From Bacteroidales bacterium UBA4293 (GTDB lineage Bacteria > Bacteroidota > Bacteroidia > Bacteroidales > Bacteroidaceae), in NCBI GenBank assembly GCA_002395835.1, contig DGVD01000003.1, forward strand, positions 1 through 60,533: a DNA stretch of 60,533 bases. The letters run 5' to 3'. The stretch's first letter is position 1. The number at the start of each line of letters is the position of its first letter. Below are positions 15,465 to 24,117 of the stretch, piece by piece. The notes beneath the pieces were generated by a model, which had not been told where the DNA came from, made no database searches, and saw only the letters and a list, made by a program, of their open reading frames with translations. A program made the translations under genes and the position numbers.

Positions 15465-17759
15465 ATGGCAACGAAAAAACATGTACTTTTGGGCATCACA
15501 ATTCTAACCTCTATGACAGGTATAGCGAAAAACCACATGGAGGATGATGTCTTGCCCAATGACACGGTGCTCTCTCTTCAGGAGGTAGTAGTTCGTGGCA
15601 ACTTTTCCGACGAGAGACACGCAGCACTGAATCTTACCACCCTTAGACCGGCTGATATCCTTCGGCATAGCACGGCTCCAAACTATCTGGAGATGATGCA
15701 GGGAGTACCCGGAGTCTTTGCTACCTCTTCTACAGGTACCTATGGCGATGCTACGCTGAATATGCGAGGCTTCAAGCAGGAAAATATCTCCATCCTTCTC
15801 AATGGAATTCCTATTCAGGGCTTAACATCAGGTTCCATGTATTGGAGCAACTGGATGGGATTGGCCGATGCCACCTACGCTGTGCAAATTCAAAAGGGAT
15901 TAGGGGCATCCATGCTGGCTGATACTTCTATGGGAGGAGCCGTAAATATCATCACTAAACGCAGCGGATATTCACCCATGACCAACTTCGGTTTTTCTGC
16001 TACAGAATTTGGTACCCTTAAGGGGAGTTTGAACTACTCTTCAGGAGAGTTGAAAAATGGGTGGGGAATAGATGTGTCTCTAGCTTATGTTACGGGCTCC
16101 GGTTTTGTGGAAGCTTCGGATGTTCAAACCTTCTCTTATATGCTCTCTGTGAGCAAACTTCTTAATGAGAAGAACACGCTTATTTTTACGGCGCTTGGTT
16201 CTCCAGAAACGCACGACCAGCGAAACACTGAACTCAATTCTGCAGAGGTGGATAAATACGGACGTGAATACAGTAAGAACTGGGGTTACCTGAGAGGAAA
16301 AGAGTATTCCATAGCTAGGAATCACTACTGGAAACCTTATTTCACTTTGCAACATATTATGGAGGGGGAGCGACTTTCGATGAAAAACTCTATCTATCTG
16401 GCACTAGCCAATGGAGGGGGTCGTTCTACTTATGCTGCTTCTGGAGCTAAAAGCATCATCGACCATCAAGATGGGAATGGGCATATTGATTTCGATTCTA
16501 TCCTTAGGGAAAATGAGGAGAACGGGGCTTCCAAGAATATCATGATAGATTATTTGAGCGGTCACAAGCAAGCTGGAGCTATCTTTTCTGCAGATTATAA
16601 ACTTACCGATAAGTGGACATTGGCTGGTGGTGTTCAATACCAGTATTATGATACTTACTCCAAGATGGAAATACTGGATCTGCTGGGTGGAAGCTATTGG
16701 TACGACTATTCCAGCAAATCGAATTTGGGAGTGGGTGATTATGTAGGTGCCAGATATGGTAGGACTACCCACCATACTTCAGCCTTCCTGCAAGGGAAAT
16801 ACGACTTCGGGCCTTGGGCGCTGCAGTTTGGTGCTTCAGTTTTCAATGGCATGTACCGGAGGCACAACGATGTGACCGGTGAAAAGAGCGACTGGGCCAA
16901 TGGTTTCGGAGCGAATTTCAAGGCAGGTATTCTCTATGCTATCAATAACCAGCATTCTATTTATCTGAATGGAGGTTACAACTCTAGGCTTCCTTATGCC
17001 AATGTGTATTTGGCTTCCAGCAATCTATCCATCACCAATGATGTGATCAATGAAAAGAATATTATGGGAGAGCTGGGTTACCGTGCCAGTTGGAATGGAG
17101 GAGGTTTGTCTCTCTCTGGTTACATTGCTTCCTGGAAAGATAAGAACCTGACTGTGAATATCACAAAACGTGCGAATGAGAAGTCGGAGAAATATCTGGT
17201 GAAAGGCTTGAATGCCCTGCACATGGGTATAGAACTGGATGTGCATCAGCAGATCAACCAATGGCTTACAGCCAAAGCGTATGGCATGCTGGCATCATGG
17301 AAGTGGAAAAACAGTGGAGAAGCCATCATTTACGACTCCTACACTGAAGAAACCTTGAACACCTACACCATAAATTGCGATGGGCTTCATGTGGGTGATG
17401 CCCCCCAAACACAGGTGGGAGCTTCCCTGGATATGAAATGGATGAACGGATTCTATGCCCATGTAGGTTGGCAACTGAATGCCAGAATGTATGCAGATTT
17501 TGAGCCATCTTCACGCACTACAGAAGCATCGGGCGATTCTTATCTTTTACCCTCATACAGCTTAATTGATGCTACAGTGGGATGGAGAACTTACATTTTT
17601 AAAGATATGCAATTGGATTTGTTTGCCAATGGAACCAATCTGCTGGATAAACACTACATAGAACGAGGCATCGATGGAGCCAACCACGATTTAGCTACTT
17701 TCCGTGGTTACTGGGGAGCTCCCCGTGCCCTGAGTGCTGGATTTAGAATCAGTTTTTAG
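15465..17759 (+). CDS. TonB-dependent receptor under FMN control (probable flavin transporter)
   Basis: 764 residues from ATG 15465; an upstream TTG-initiated frame at 15420 adds 15 residues lacking signal character and is not preferred. Signal peptide MATKKHVLLGITILTSMTGIA; then LSLQEVVVRG (TonB-box-like), plug domain with VPGVFATSSTGTYGD, MRGFKQENISILLNGIPI and GGAVNIITKRSG, and an outer-membrane beta-barrel ending in a terminal Phe (RISF). No carboxypeptidase-like N-terminal domain, so it is not SusC-like. An FMN riboswitch immediately upstream implies expression when flavin is scarce; import of riboflavin or FMN/FAD across the outer membrane is the natural inference. Monocistronic, with a terminator after it. 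Confidence 0.88.
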   Translation: MATKKHVLLGITILTSMTGIAKNHMEDDVLPNDTVLSLQEVVVRGNFSDERHAALNLTTLRPADILRHSTAPNYLEMMQGVPGVFATSSTGTYGDATLNMRGFKQENISILLNGIPIQGLTSGSMYWSNWMGLADATYAVQIQKGLGASMLADTSMGGAVNIITKRSGYSPMTNFGFSATEFGTLKGSLNYSSGELKNGWGIDVSLAYVTGSGFVEASDVQTFSYMLSVSKLLNEKNTLIFTALGSPETHDQRNTELNSAEVDKYGREYSKNWGYLRGKEYSIARNHYWKPYFTLQHIMEGERLSMKNSIYLALANGGGRSTYAASGAKSIIDHQDGNGHIDFDSILRENEENGASKNIMIDYLSGHKQAGAIFSADYKLTDKWTLAGGVQYQYYDTYSKMEILDLLGGSYWYDYSSKSNLGVGDYVGARYGRTTHHTSAFLQGKYDFGPWALQFGASVFNGMYRRHNDVTGEKSDWANGFGANFKAGILYAINNQHSIYLNGGYNSRLPYANVYLASSNLSITNDVINEKNIMGELGYRASWNGGGLSLSGYIASWKDKNLTVNITKRANEKSEKYLVKGLNALHMGIELDVHQQINQWLTAKAYGMLASWKWKNSGEAIIYDSYTEETLNTYTINCDGLHVGDAPQTQVGASLDMKWMNGFYAHVGWQLNARMYADFEPSSRTTEASGDSYLLPSYSLIDATVGWRTYIFKDMQLDLFANGTNLLDKHYIERGIDGANHDLATFRGYWGAPRALSAGFRISF

Positions 17760-17787
17760 CAATATATTTATGTGAATAATGAAATGA

Positions 17788-17826
17788 AGAAAAGCGGGGA
17801 GTCTTATTTTGATTCCCCGCTTTTTC
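17788..17826. terminator. Bidirectional terminator between the TonB receptor and glutathione peroxidase
   Basis: AAAAGCGGGGA pairs with TCCCCGCTTTT, with T-tracts on both strands. It lies between convergent genes and serves both. Confidence 0.88.
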
Positions 17827-17846
17827 TATCTTTTTTAAGCCTTGTA

Positions 17847-18395
17847 TCAGAGAAGTTTCTTAATCTCTTCTTCTACAATTTTCATATCTTTTGTAGGTTC
17901 AAATCTAGCCACTACATCTCCCTCTTTATTAATGAGGAACTTGGTGAAATTCCATTTAATATCTGGAGTCTTTTCCCATCCAGGAACATTCTTGTTGAAC
18001 ATATCCACTAGAATAGGAGTGAGTTTGTTGTCAGCATCAAAGCCTTCAAACCCCTTTTCGCTCTTCAACCAAGTGAACAGTGGAAGCTCATTTTCACCGT
18101 TTACATCAGCCTTCTTGAACTGTGGGAAATCCACACCAAAGTTCAAAGAGCAGAATTCAGTAATCTCTTCATCGCTTCCAGGAGCCTGATGGCCAAACTG
18201 ATTACAAGGGATGTCCAGGATAGTAAAATCCTGATCTTTCAGACGATGATAAATATCTTCCAGTTCCTTGTATTGAGGAGTGAATCCACATGCAGTAGCT
18301 GTATTCACTATGAGAAGTACTTTACCTTTATAATCGGCCAAGCTAACTTCGTTTTTCTTTTTGTCTAACAACTTAAAATCGTATACTTTTGCCAT
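17847..18395 (-). CDS. Glutathione peroxidase-family thiol peroxidase
   Basis: 182 residues, no signal peptide. The peroxidatic Cys is Cys36 in NTATACGFTPQY (selenocysteine position in animal enzymes, Cys here). The family tetrad is completed by Gln70 in CNQFGHQ and Trp148-Asn149 in IKWNFTKFL. A second Cys in the DIPCNQ motif (Cys64) is common in bacterial, thioredoxin-dependent members. Reduces hydrogen or lipid peroxides in the cytoplasm. It lies 19-20 bp after the thioesterase gene on the same strand, likely one unit. Confidence 0.92.
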   Translation of the reverse strand: MAKVYDFKLLDKKKNEVSLADYKGKVLLIVNTATACGFTPQYKELEDIYHRLKDQDFTILDIPCNQFGHQAPGSDEEITEFCSLNFGVDFPQFKKADVNGENELPLFTWLKSEKGFEGFDADNKLTPILVDMFNKNVPGWEKTPDIKWNFTKFLINKEGDVVARFEPTKDMKIVEEEIKKLL

Positions 18396-18414
18396 AATTT
18401 AAAAAATTAAATGA

Positions 18415-18858
18415 TTAATCTGTTTTTAATAAATCTGGATTTTGTTCTAATTCTGCTAAACGAACTTTAAATGCGTGCTCAATTTCAATGGATTTGTTGT
18501 TCTTTAAGTCGTAAGTTACCATGACTGTTTGGCACACGCATTTTAATTCTTGGGTTTTCGGGTTGATGACTCTTTGATAAAGGGTGAAACTCTTATTACC
18601 AATGTGCTGAACAGCTGTCTGTATAACCACTTCATCTTGATAGAAAATAGGAGCAATGAAATCCGCATTGATGTGTGCCACAACCACTCCAATGTTATGG
18701 AACGAATCTTGCCCCAGGGCATCGAAAATGTATTTAGTCTTGCACATATCGAACAATGAAAAATAAACGGAATTGTTCACATGCCCGAACTGGTCTACAT
18801 CAGAGAAGCGCAGCTGCACAGGCATCTCATGTCGAAATTTAATGTTTTCTACGTCCAT
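18415..18858 (-). CDS. Acyl-CoA thioesterase (4HBT hot-dog fold)
   Basis: 147 residues from the ATG at 18858; a 13-residue longer form from 18897 is possible, but AAGGTAAATAAA precedes the shorter start. The hot-dog thioesterase signature is VRFSDVDQFGHVNNSVYFSLFD-like: LRFSDVDQFGHVNN with the catalytic-type Asp and the His-Val-Asn-Asn segment, as in 4-hydroxybenzoyl-CoA thioesterase/YbgC relatives. Hydrolyses acyl-CoA thioesters in the cytosol; chain length unknown. Upstream of glutathione peroxidase in the same direction. Confidence 0.85.
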   Translation of the reverse strand: MDVENIKFRHEMPVQLRFSDVDQFGHVNNSVYFSLFDMCKTKYIFDALGQDSFHNIGVVVAHINADFIAPIFYQDEVVIQTAVQHIGNKSFTLYQRVINPKTQELKCVCQTVMVTYDLKNNKSIEIEHAFKVRLAELEQNPDLLKTD

Positions 18859-18944
18859 TTTATTTACCTTAAAAAAATTATTTTCAAAGGTAATCATTTT
18901 TTGAGATTGAAGCTTTTTGAATAATGATTTTTAACAACTGAAAT

Positions 18945-18974
18945 GAAAAAAGGCGAGCCATTTAGCCCGCCTTC
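18945..18974 (-). terminator. Terminator of small heat-shock protein gene 1
   Basis: Minus-strand AAGGCGGGC/GCTCGCCTT stem followed by a run of Ts, 20 bp beyond the stop codon. Confidence 0.85.
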
Positions 18975-18993
18975 CTCTTATTTTTTCTATCCG

Positions 18994-19425
18994 TTAGTCG
19001 ATGTTAATGCTACGCTTATTCTGCAATGCCTCTTCTTGAGTTTTCTTAGGCAATTCAATGTGGAGTACACCATCTACTACCTTAGCAGCAATTTTCTCCT
19101 TGTTTACATCTTCTGGGAGAGTATATGTCTGCTCATAGCTGGTGTAGTTGAATTCCCTACGCAGATAAACCTGCTTTTCATCTTCCTCCTTATGCTCCTG
19201 CTTCTTTTCCGTTTTTACATGGAGATTTCCATCTTCATCCAGACTGATGTTCCAATCCTCCTTTTTCAAGCCTGGAGCAGCAATTTCCATCTCATACTTT
19301 ACTCTGTTTTCTTTGATGTTCACTGCTGGAGCAGTAGCATTCATTCTTGACATATATCTATCCTCTACGAAATCATTAAACAAGTTTGACATCCAGTTGT
19401 CATTGTTTTTACGTACTATCAACAT
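18994..19425 (-). CDS. Hsp20-family small heat-shock protein (copy 1)
   Basis: 143 residues. Alpha-crystallin domain from about residue 32 (VNIKENRVKYEMEIAAPGLKKEDW) to about 130, containing the LRREFNYTSYEQTYTLPEDVN strand pair and the VLHIELPKK strand; the C-terminal IXI-like tail is short. An ATP-independent holdase. The ATG is preceded by TAGGAGGAACGACTT, a strong Shine-Dalgarno site, unusual in this phylum. Its close paralogue lies 252 bp upstream on the same strand with its own terminator, so the genes are transcribed separately. Confidence 0.93.
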   Translation of the reverse strand: MLIVRKNNDNWMSNLFNDFVEDRYMSRMNATAPAVNIKENRVKYEMEIAAPGLKKEDWNISLDEDGNLHVKTEKKQEHKEEDEKQVYLRREFNYTSYEQTYTLPEDVNKEKIAAKVVDGVLHIELPKKTQEEALQNKRSINID

Positions 19426-19612
19426 AAGTCGTTCCTCCTATATTTATTTTTTAATTATCAATTTTTAAAATCTGGTAATCATAAAGCAACTGATGTGCCG
19501 TTGAAAATATCTGACATTTTTCAGTTGTAAATATGAAAGATTGGCATCAAAACTTAATTTTTTTAAACTTTTCTGTCATGATCTGTCATGCCATTAAAAT
19601 CCGTTGTGAAGA

Positions 19613-19652
19613 TAAAAAGAAAAGAGGATGCACCTCTTAGAATGCATCCTCT
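19613..19652 (-). terminator. Terminator of small heat-shock protein gene 2
   Basis: A perfect 10-bp stem AGAGGATGCA/TGCATCCTCT, followed on the minus strand by TTTTCTTTTT. It lies 25 bp past the stop codon. Confidence 0.88.
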
Positions 19653-19676
19653 CTTCTAATTTAAAAGATGTGGTTA

Positions 19677-20111
19677 TTAACCTACTTCAATCTTATGTTC
19701 TATTTTCTTCTCTTCCTGTTTAGACATCTTTGGCATATCAATCATGAGCACACCATCGTTGACTTTCGCACTGATTTTATCCTTATCTACATTATCAGGT
19801 AGGGTATAAGTCTGCTCATAATTGGTGTAGTTGAATTCCCGACGCAAATAATGTTCATGCTTATCTTCATCCTTGTGTTCACACTTGTTTTCAAGCTTAA
19901 CTTCCAGATTACCATCAGCATTCAGTCCTACTCTGCAGAATTCCTTCTTAAGACCAGGAACTGCTATTTCCATTACATACTTGTTTGCATCTTCCTTCAC
20001 ATTTACTGCAGGTGCAGTGGAGTTCATTCTTGTCATCCAGCTGTCATCGAAGAAATCATCAAAGAAATTTGTCATCCAATTTAAATTGTTGTTTCTACGT
20101 GCTAATAACAT
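19677..20111 (-). CDS. Hsp20-family small heat-shock protein (copy 2)
   Basis: 144 residues. Alpha-crystallin domain with the same landmarks as copy 1 (STAPAVNVKEDANKYVMEIAVPGLKKEF, HYLRREFNYTNYEQTYTLP, GVLMIDMPK), a tandem duplicate with roughly half to two thirds identity by eye. The ATG is preceded by AATAGGAGGTAAAAATT, a near-perfect Shine-Dalgarno site. ATP-independent chaperone expected to hold unfolding proteins for Hsp70/ClpB. Separate terminator. Confidence 0.93.
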   Translation of the reverse strand: MLLARRNNNLNWMTNFFDDFFDDSWMTRMNSTAPAVNVKEDANKYVMEIAVPGLKKEFCRVGLNADGNLEVKLENKCEHKDEDKHEHYLRREFNYTNYEQTYTLPDNVDKDKISAKVNDGVLMIDMPKMSKQEEKKIEHKIEVG

Positions 20112-20355
20112 AATTTTTACCTCCTATTTATATTTTTAGTTCTTTATCTAGTTTTGGAGTTCTCCATCGTTCTTGATTTCGAACTTCGCCTATAAATTTG
20201 CAAGTTTTATGCCAAACGGGATTTCTGCCAAAAAATTTACAAAACTTGTCAAAATTTCCACTAATCTTAATTAATTTAAACATTGCTGACAAAAAGACAT
20301 CCTTTTATTCCTTATTTAATTTGAATAGGCGTTTGTTGTTTTATCTAGAATTTAT

Positions 20356-20363
20356 TATTTTTG
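20356..20363 (+). promoter_or_regulatory. -7 element that decides the start of the EVE-like gene
   Basis: TATTTTTG followed by C, 26 bp upstream of the ATG at 20390. Confidence 0.55.
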
Positions 20364-20389
20364 CTAGGACAAATAATTTAATCTGTGCT

Positions 20390-21250
20390 ATGAGAAAACA
20401 AAAGACATTCATTTTAAAATGGAATCCAGAGATTTCCAGTGTTCGCACTGATCTTTGGCATTTTTGGAAGCAACATCAAAATTTTGTTGAAGCAAATTGG
20501 AGTGTTTGGGATCATAAAAAGGCTCAGGTAGGTGACCGCTTTTTCATGGTTAAAGTGGGTAATGGAATTACGGGCATTGTCATGGAAGGCTCCTTTGCTT
20601 CTAATCCAGTGCTAGGAGAGGACTGGTCGGGAAAAGGAAGAAAAGTATATTACTGCGACTTGAACATCAACTATATCATGGATCCGGAATCAGATCCTAT
20701 TATCCCGACAGAGGATTTGGCTGAAGCTATTCCTTGTTTTGATTGGAAAAAAGGACATTCAGGTGAGATGCTGGAGGATGCTGATGCTCTGAAGCTGGAT
20801 GAGCTATTCAAGAACTACTTGGAAGACAATAAAAACTTTGCTTTTTCCTGCCAAGTGAACTGGGGGATGGCTCTGGATTGGAATTGTGCTGATTATATTC
20901 CTGGTTTGCGTGAATGGCTACATACCATATCTAAATTAAGTGATTATACGGAAGATTTTGCATGCAACGAAGAAGTGTATGAAGATGCAGTGATGACCAA
21001 GTTCTCTATGTCTCACTCCAATGTCTGCAAGTTCCATTTAAAGACAAAATATGCGGAGATGGATATCTATGCCAAGGGCTTGACCCTGCTTGAAGCTCAT
21101 GTGCATCGTTATTCCTGGACTCGTTCAGAGTTCAGTCTAGGGCTTTGTGAGCCGGGTATTTTCAGAGTAGATTTGTCGGATATTGTGCTTTATTGTTCAA
21201 AGGTGGAATTCCGTAACATTAAACCAGTTCCAACCGCAAGTAACAACTGA
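20390..21250 (+). CDS. Protein of unknown function with an EVE-like N-terminal region
   Basis: 286 residues from the ATG at 20390; the open frame extends 64 codons upstream but that part is basic, non-conserved-looking and lies upstream of a good -7 element (TATTTTTG, 20356-20363). The N-terminal ~120 residues (FILKWNPEISSVR, VGDRFFMVKVGNGITGIVMEGSFASNP) resemble the beta-barrel EVE/PUA-like domains found beside restriction and nucleic-acid-modification enzymes; the C-terminal half is unrecognised. No partner gene is nearby. The EVE similarity is my pattern judgement and not proven. Confidence 0.6.
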   Translation: MRKQKTFILKWNPEISSVRTDLWHFWKQHQNFVEANWSVWDHKKAQVGDRFFMVKVGNGITGIVMEGSFASNPVLGEDWSGKGRKVYYCDLNINYIMDPESDPIIPTEDLAEAIPCFDWKKGHSGEMLEDADALKLDELFKNYLEDNKNFAFSCQVNWGMALDWNCADYIPGLREWLHTISKLSDYTEDFACNEEVYEDAVMTKFSMSHSNVCKFHLKTKYAEMDIYAKGLTLLEAHVHRYSWTRSEFSLGLCEPGIFRVDLSDIVLYCSKVEFRNIKPVPTASNN

Positions 21251-21271
21251 ACATCATGGTAAACTAAAAAT

Positions 21272-21363
21272 AAGATTAGTAATCTTGGTGCTTGAAGATT
21301 ACTAATCTTAAAGGGTGAAGATTAGTAATCCTACCGAGTTAAGATTACTAATCTTCTTTTTTA
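21272..21363. repeat. Four 15-bp palindromic units at exact 23-bp spacing (double hairpin)
   Basis: AAGATTAGTAATCTT at 21272, AAGATTACTAATCTT at 21295, AAGATTAGTAATCCT at 21318 and AAGATTACTAATCTT at 21341. Units alternate in orientation (central G, then C) and are separated by unrelated 8-bp spacers. Units 1-2 and 3-4 can form two 15-bp hairpins with 8-nt loops, the second followed by TTCTTTTTT. It lies between convergent genes, so a bidirectional terminator is the simplest role. Confidence 0.8.
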
Positions 21364-21376
21364 TGCATTAGATGGA

Positions 21377-22885
21377 TTATCCGTTATCTATATTTTCCTG
21401 AACCAACTTCTTCAGTTTGGCTGGGGAGTTTGTCAATGATTCCCTTAGCTCCACGTCATTGAAATTTTTCAGATACCTGATGGTGTAATCGATGATATCA
21501 TCGGTAAATATACCACAATCCTTATAAATGGCACGGTCTTTCTCCAGTTCTAAGGCTGCTGCCATACAACTGTCTGGAAGTTGCTCCAATGCGTTTTTAA
21601 CGGCCTCATTCTTTGGGTCATTAATATCTACTCCCAAATCTATATAAGTACGATTAGCTACTTCCAAGGCATTCTCCATCTTAAAACCATGAAGGGCAGC
21701 ACAACAAAGAGCGGACATCAGCAGATAGGTATTGGCAAACCCATCGGATGCACGCCATTCAAAAGTCTGTTTATTGCTATAATCATTGGTGATGGATTGT
21801 TCCAATGGATTAACCCGTTTTGCCATATCCATTTTCTGCAGCCATCCTAAAGGAACTCTGATTAAGGCACTCCGATTAGAAAACGACCAGCAGAGACTAG
21901 TGGGGGCTTCCTGATGTGGAACAAGCCTCATGAAACTTAGCGGATGAGGATTACCAAATGCTGGGAGAGAGGTTCCAGCATCAATATAACCAGCTATAGC
22001 TTTTAAACATTCTTCCGTCAGTTTACCGTCATGAGTCATCATGGATTTTCCGTTGCGCGTAAATCTGCAATGCACATGCATACCTGATCCCGCTTCACCA
22101 ACAGTGATTTTAGGGGCAAAGGTTACTTCCACACCATATTTATAAGCCAGCTGTCGTAACACCCACTTAGCTATTACCAGTTGATCTGCTGCATCTTCTA
22201 TGTTGGTAGGGAGGAACTCTATTTCATTTTGTTCATAGACATACCCATCCTCATTGAAATTTCCCACTTCTGAATGCCCATATTTGATTAGGCCTCCACA
22301 TTGAGCTATAGTTTGCATAGCTTCCATGCGGAAATCCGTGAATTTGTTGAATGGAGAACTTTCGTGATAACCTTTTTGAGCAGGAACGGTATATAAGCCA
22401 TCATCCTTGGCAATGACATAATATTCCAGTTCACCCATAGTTTCCATTTCCAATCCCGTTTCTTTTAGCAAAGCATGATGTGCTTTATGTAAGATAAACT
22501 CAGGAGAACTCTCAAATGGATTTCCTTCCCTGTCCATAAACGTACACAAGAGGTCGATGCTGGGATATGCAGTGAGTGGATTGACAAATGCTGTGTGGTA
22601 TTTAGGAATGACATAAAGGTCTGACTTTCCTGCTTTGATGAAAGGGAATAAGCTAGAACCATCTACACGTTCACCGGCTTCCATAATGGTTCTAAGATGA
22701 GCCTCATTGTGAATGACAAAGTTCAGTGTCTTAAGTTTTCCATCCCATCCGCAATAATGAAAGTTGATGAACTTGATTTCATTCTCACGGCAATAATAGA
22801 TGATATCTTCTCTGGTAAATTCAGACGGTTCTTTGGCCAGGAACTTAACCAGCAGATTCGGGTTCATTGATATTTTCGCGTTCAT
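21377..22885 (-). CDS. glnA: Glutamine synthetase family protein (type I-like)
   Basis: 502 residues from ATG 22885; a TTG start 11 codons upstream is inside the -7 element at 22916-22923 and is rejected. Glutamine synthetase blocks: DGSSLFPF (beta-grasp end), ELEYYVIA, HSEVGNFNEDGYVYEQNEIEFLP, GSGMHVHCRF, SFSNRSALIRVP, and EWRASDGFANTYLL. Metal-binding Glu and the ATP-site His (GMHVH) are present. It condenses glutamate and ammonia to glutamine. Length and the EWRASDG motif differ from enterobacterial GlnA, and Bacteroides also usually carry a larger GSIII, so this may not be the main assimilation enzyme. Monocistronic. Confidence 0.88.
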   Translation of the reverse strand: MNAKISMNPNLLVKFLAKEPSEFTREDIIYYCRENEIKFINFHYCGWDGKLKTLNFVIHNEAHLRTIMEAGERVDGSSLFPFIKAGKSDLYVIPKYHTAFVNPLTAYPSIDLLCTFMDREGNPFESSPEFILHKAHHALLKETGLEMETMGELEYYVIAKDDGLYTVPAQKGYHESSPFNKFTDFRMEAMQTIAQCGGLIKYGHSEVGNFNEDGYVYEQNEIEFLPTNIEDAADQLVIAKWVLRQLAYKYGVEVTFAPKITVGEAGSGMHVHCRFTRNGKSMMTHDGKLTEECLKAIAGYIDAGTSLPAFGNPHPLSFMRLVPHQEAPTSLCWSFSNRSALIRVPLGWLQKMDMAKRVNPLEQSITNDYSNKQTFEWRASDGFANTYLLMSALCCAALHGFKMENALEVANRTYIDLGVDINDPKNEAVKNALEQLPDSCMAAALELEKDRAIYKDCGIFTDDIIDYTIRYLKNFNDVELRESLTNSPAKLKKLVQENIDNG

Positions 22886-22915
22886 AGTATTTTTATAGTA
22901 TGTTTCAATAATGAG

Positions 22916-22923
22916 CAAATATA
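22916..22923 (-). promoter_or_regulatory. -7 element for glutamine synthetase
   Basis: Minus-strand TATATTTG followed by C, 31 bp upstream of the ATG at 22885. Confidence 0.6.
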
Positions 22924-23001
22924 CGAAAAAAATACACTACGAAAAAAATATCCTTTTCACATTTAAGGTAAAAAGGACAAAATACAAGAAGTAATGAAAA
23001 C

Positions 23002-23538
23002 TTAGGGCTTAAAAAGCATGCCCATACACTGACAAGCTTTCATTTCATTCTCTAATAATTCAGGGTAGTGAGGGCATGTTTCACAACCTTTCCAAAACTT
23101 AGGATCGGTGGTGAGTTCTGTATATTTCACTTCTTTGAACCCTAAAGCCAAGTTCATCTTCTTCACCGCAGGGCTTTTCGTTATGCTGAAGATACAAGCG
23201 CTGGGGAATTTGGTACGGCAGATTTCAAAAATCAGTTTTTTAATCTTTTTAGCCAATCCCATTCTGCGATATTCCGGTTTCACTATCAAACCAGAATTGG
23301 CTATAAAGTTGTCCCTTTGCCAACTTTCAATATAACAGAATCCTGCAAATTCATTTTCGCATAAGGCAATGACAGCTTTACCTTCCCGCATTTTAACTGC
23401 CAAGTATTCTGGATCTCGCATAACAATGCTATTTCCTTTTACTTTGCTGGCTTCATAAATAGCCGAAAAAATATCAGGAATGTATTTGATATGTGATGCA
23501 TCGGCAATTTGAACTGTATAGGAATGCTCGTCTGTCAT
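23002..23538 (-). CDS. GNAT-family N-acetyltransferase with cysteine-rich tail
   Basis: 178 residues. GNAT motif A is LIVKPEYRRMGLAKKIKKLIF (acetyl-CoA-binding R/Q-x-x-G-x-G/A type), preceded by the FAGFCYIESW strand. The C-terminal ~30 residues carry C-x2-C and C-x-C clusters (CETCPHYPELLENEMKACQC), unusual for a GNAT and suggestive of metal binding. Related Bacteroides proteins sit at the head of arginine-biosynthesis operons as possible N-acetylglutamate-forming enzymes (from memory), but no arg gene is nearby here, so that role is speculative. Confidence 0.8.
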   Translation of the reverse strand: MTDEHSYTVQIADASHIKYIPDIFSAIYEASKVKGNSIVMRDPEYLAVKMREGKAVIALCENEFAGFCYIESWQRDNFIANSGLIVKPEYRRMGLAKKIKKLIFEICRTKFPSACIFSITKSPAVKKMNLALGFKEVKYTELTTDPKFWKGCETCPHYPELLENEMKACQCMGMLFKP

Positions 23539-23560
23539 ATAAGTATTGTTTTTAATTCGG

Positions 23561-23593
23561 AAAAGAAAAGAGTCTTACGATGAAGACTCTTTA
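23561..23593 (-). terminator. Terminator of the 121-residue hypothetical gene
   Basis: AAAGAGTCTT/AAGACTCTTT stem on the minus strand followed by TCTTTT. It lies between the hypothetical gene and GNAT. Confidence 0.8.
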
Positions 23594-23598
23594 TCTGA

Positions 23599-23964
23599 TT
23601 ATTTATTTGCAGTAAGTTCTATTACATCATTTAAATATGCATCATCGGTGATGTTCTTCAACACTAATGCAGCTTGATTAATCACCTCCAGACTCTTTTC
23701 CCATTTTTCCAAAACTTCTGGAATAGGAGGGTTACCACAGGTTTTCAAATCTAAAACTTGTTTAGTGATATCATAAAGTTCTGAACTTGGGAGGTTAATC
23801 TCAGCTGTTGCTGTTTCTATGGTTTCATCTATAGATTCACTAGCCTTGATTGCTAGCATCTTTCTTGTATTGTCAGGTGTAGTGTTGATAATGAATCCGA
23901 TATACTCTTTAAGCAGATTCATCAAAACGATGTATTCCTTGTAAGTAATTTGATAAATTTCCAT
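23599..23964 (-). CDS. Hypothetical helical protein
   Basis: 121 residues, predicted all-helical from its sequence pattern, acidic, with no signal peptide and no recognised domain. It could be a small cytoplasmic adaptor or regulator; nothing in the neighbours specifies a role. Its own terminator follows. The leader upstream is A/T-rich (23965-24117) and contains a degenerate -7 sequence only. Confidence 0.5.
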   Translation of the reverse strand: MEIYQITYKEYIVLMNLLKEYIGFIINTTPDNTRKMLAIKASESIDETIETATAEINLPSSELYDITKQVLDLKTCGNPPIPEVLEKWEKSLEVINQAALVLKNITDDAYLNDVIELTANK

Positions 23965-24117
23965 GTTAATCCTAAAATTAAATCTTTTATTTACTCTTTT
24001 TACTTTTAGCTTATATAAAGCTCTATACCTTAAAAACGCGGTGCAAAATTAATTCTTATTTATGAGATGAACAAAAAATACTCAAATAATCGTTCTATAT
24101 GAAGGTTTTACTTGATT

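Noticed and set aside
21272..21355. Possible CRISPR array
   Set aside because: Units are 15-bp alternating palindromes with 8-bp spacers; spacing and spacer length do not fit CRISPR and no cas gene is near.
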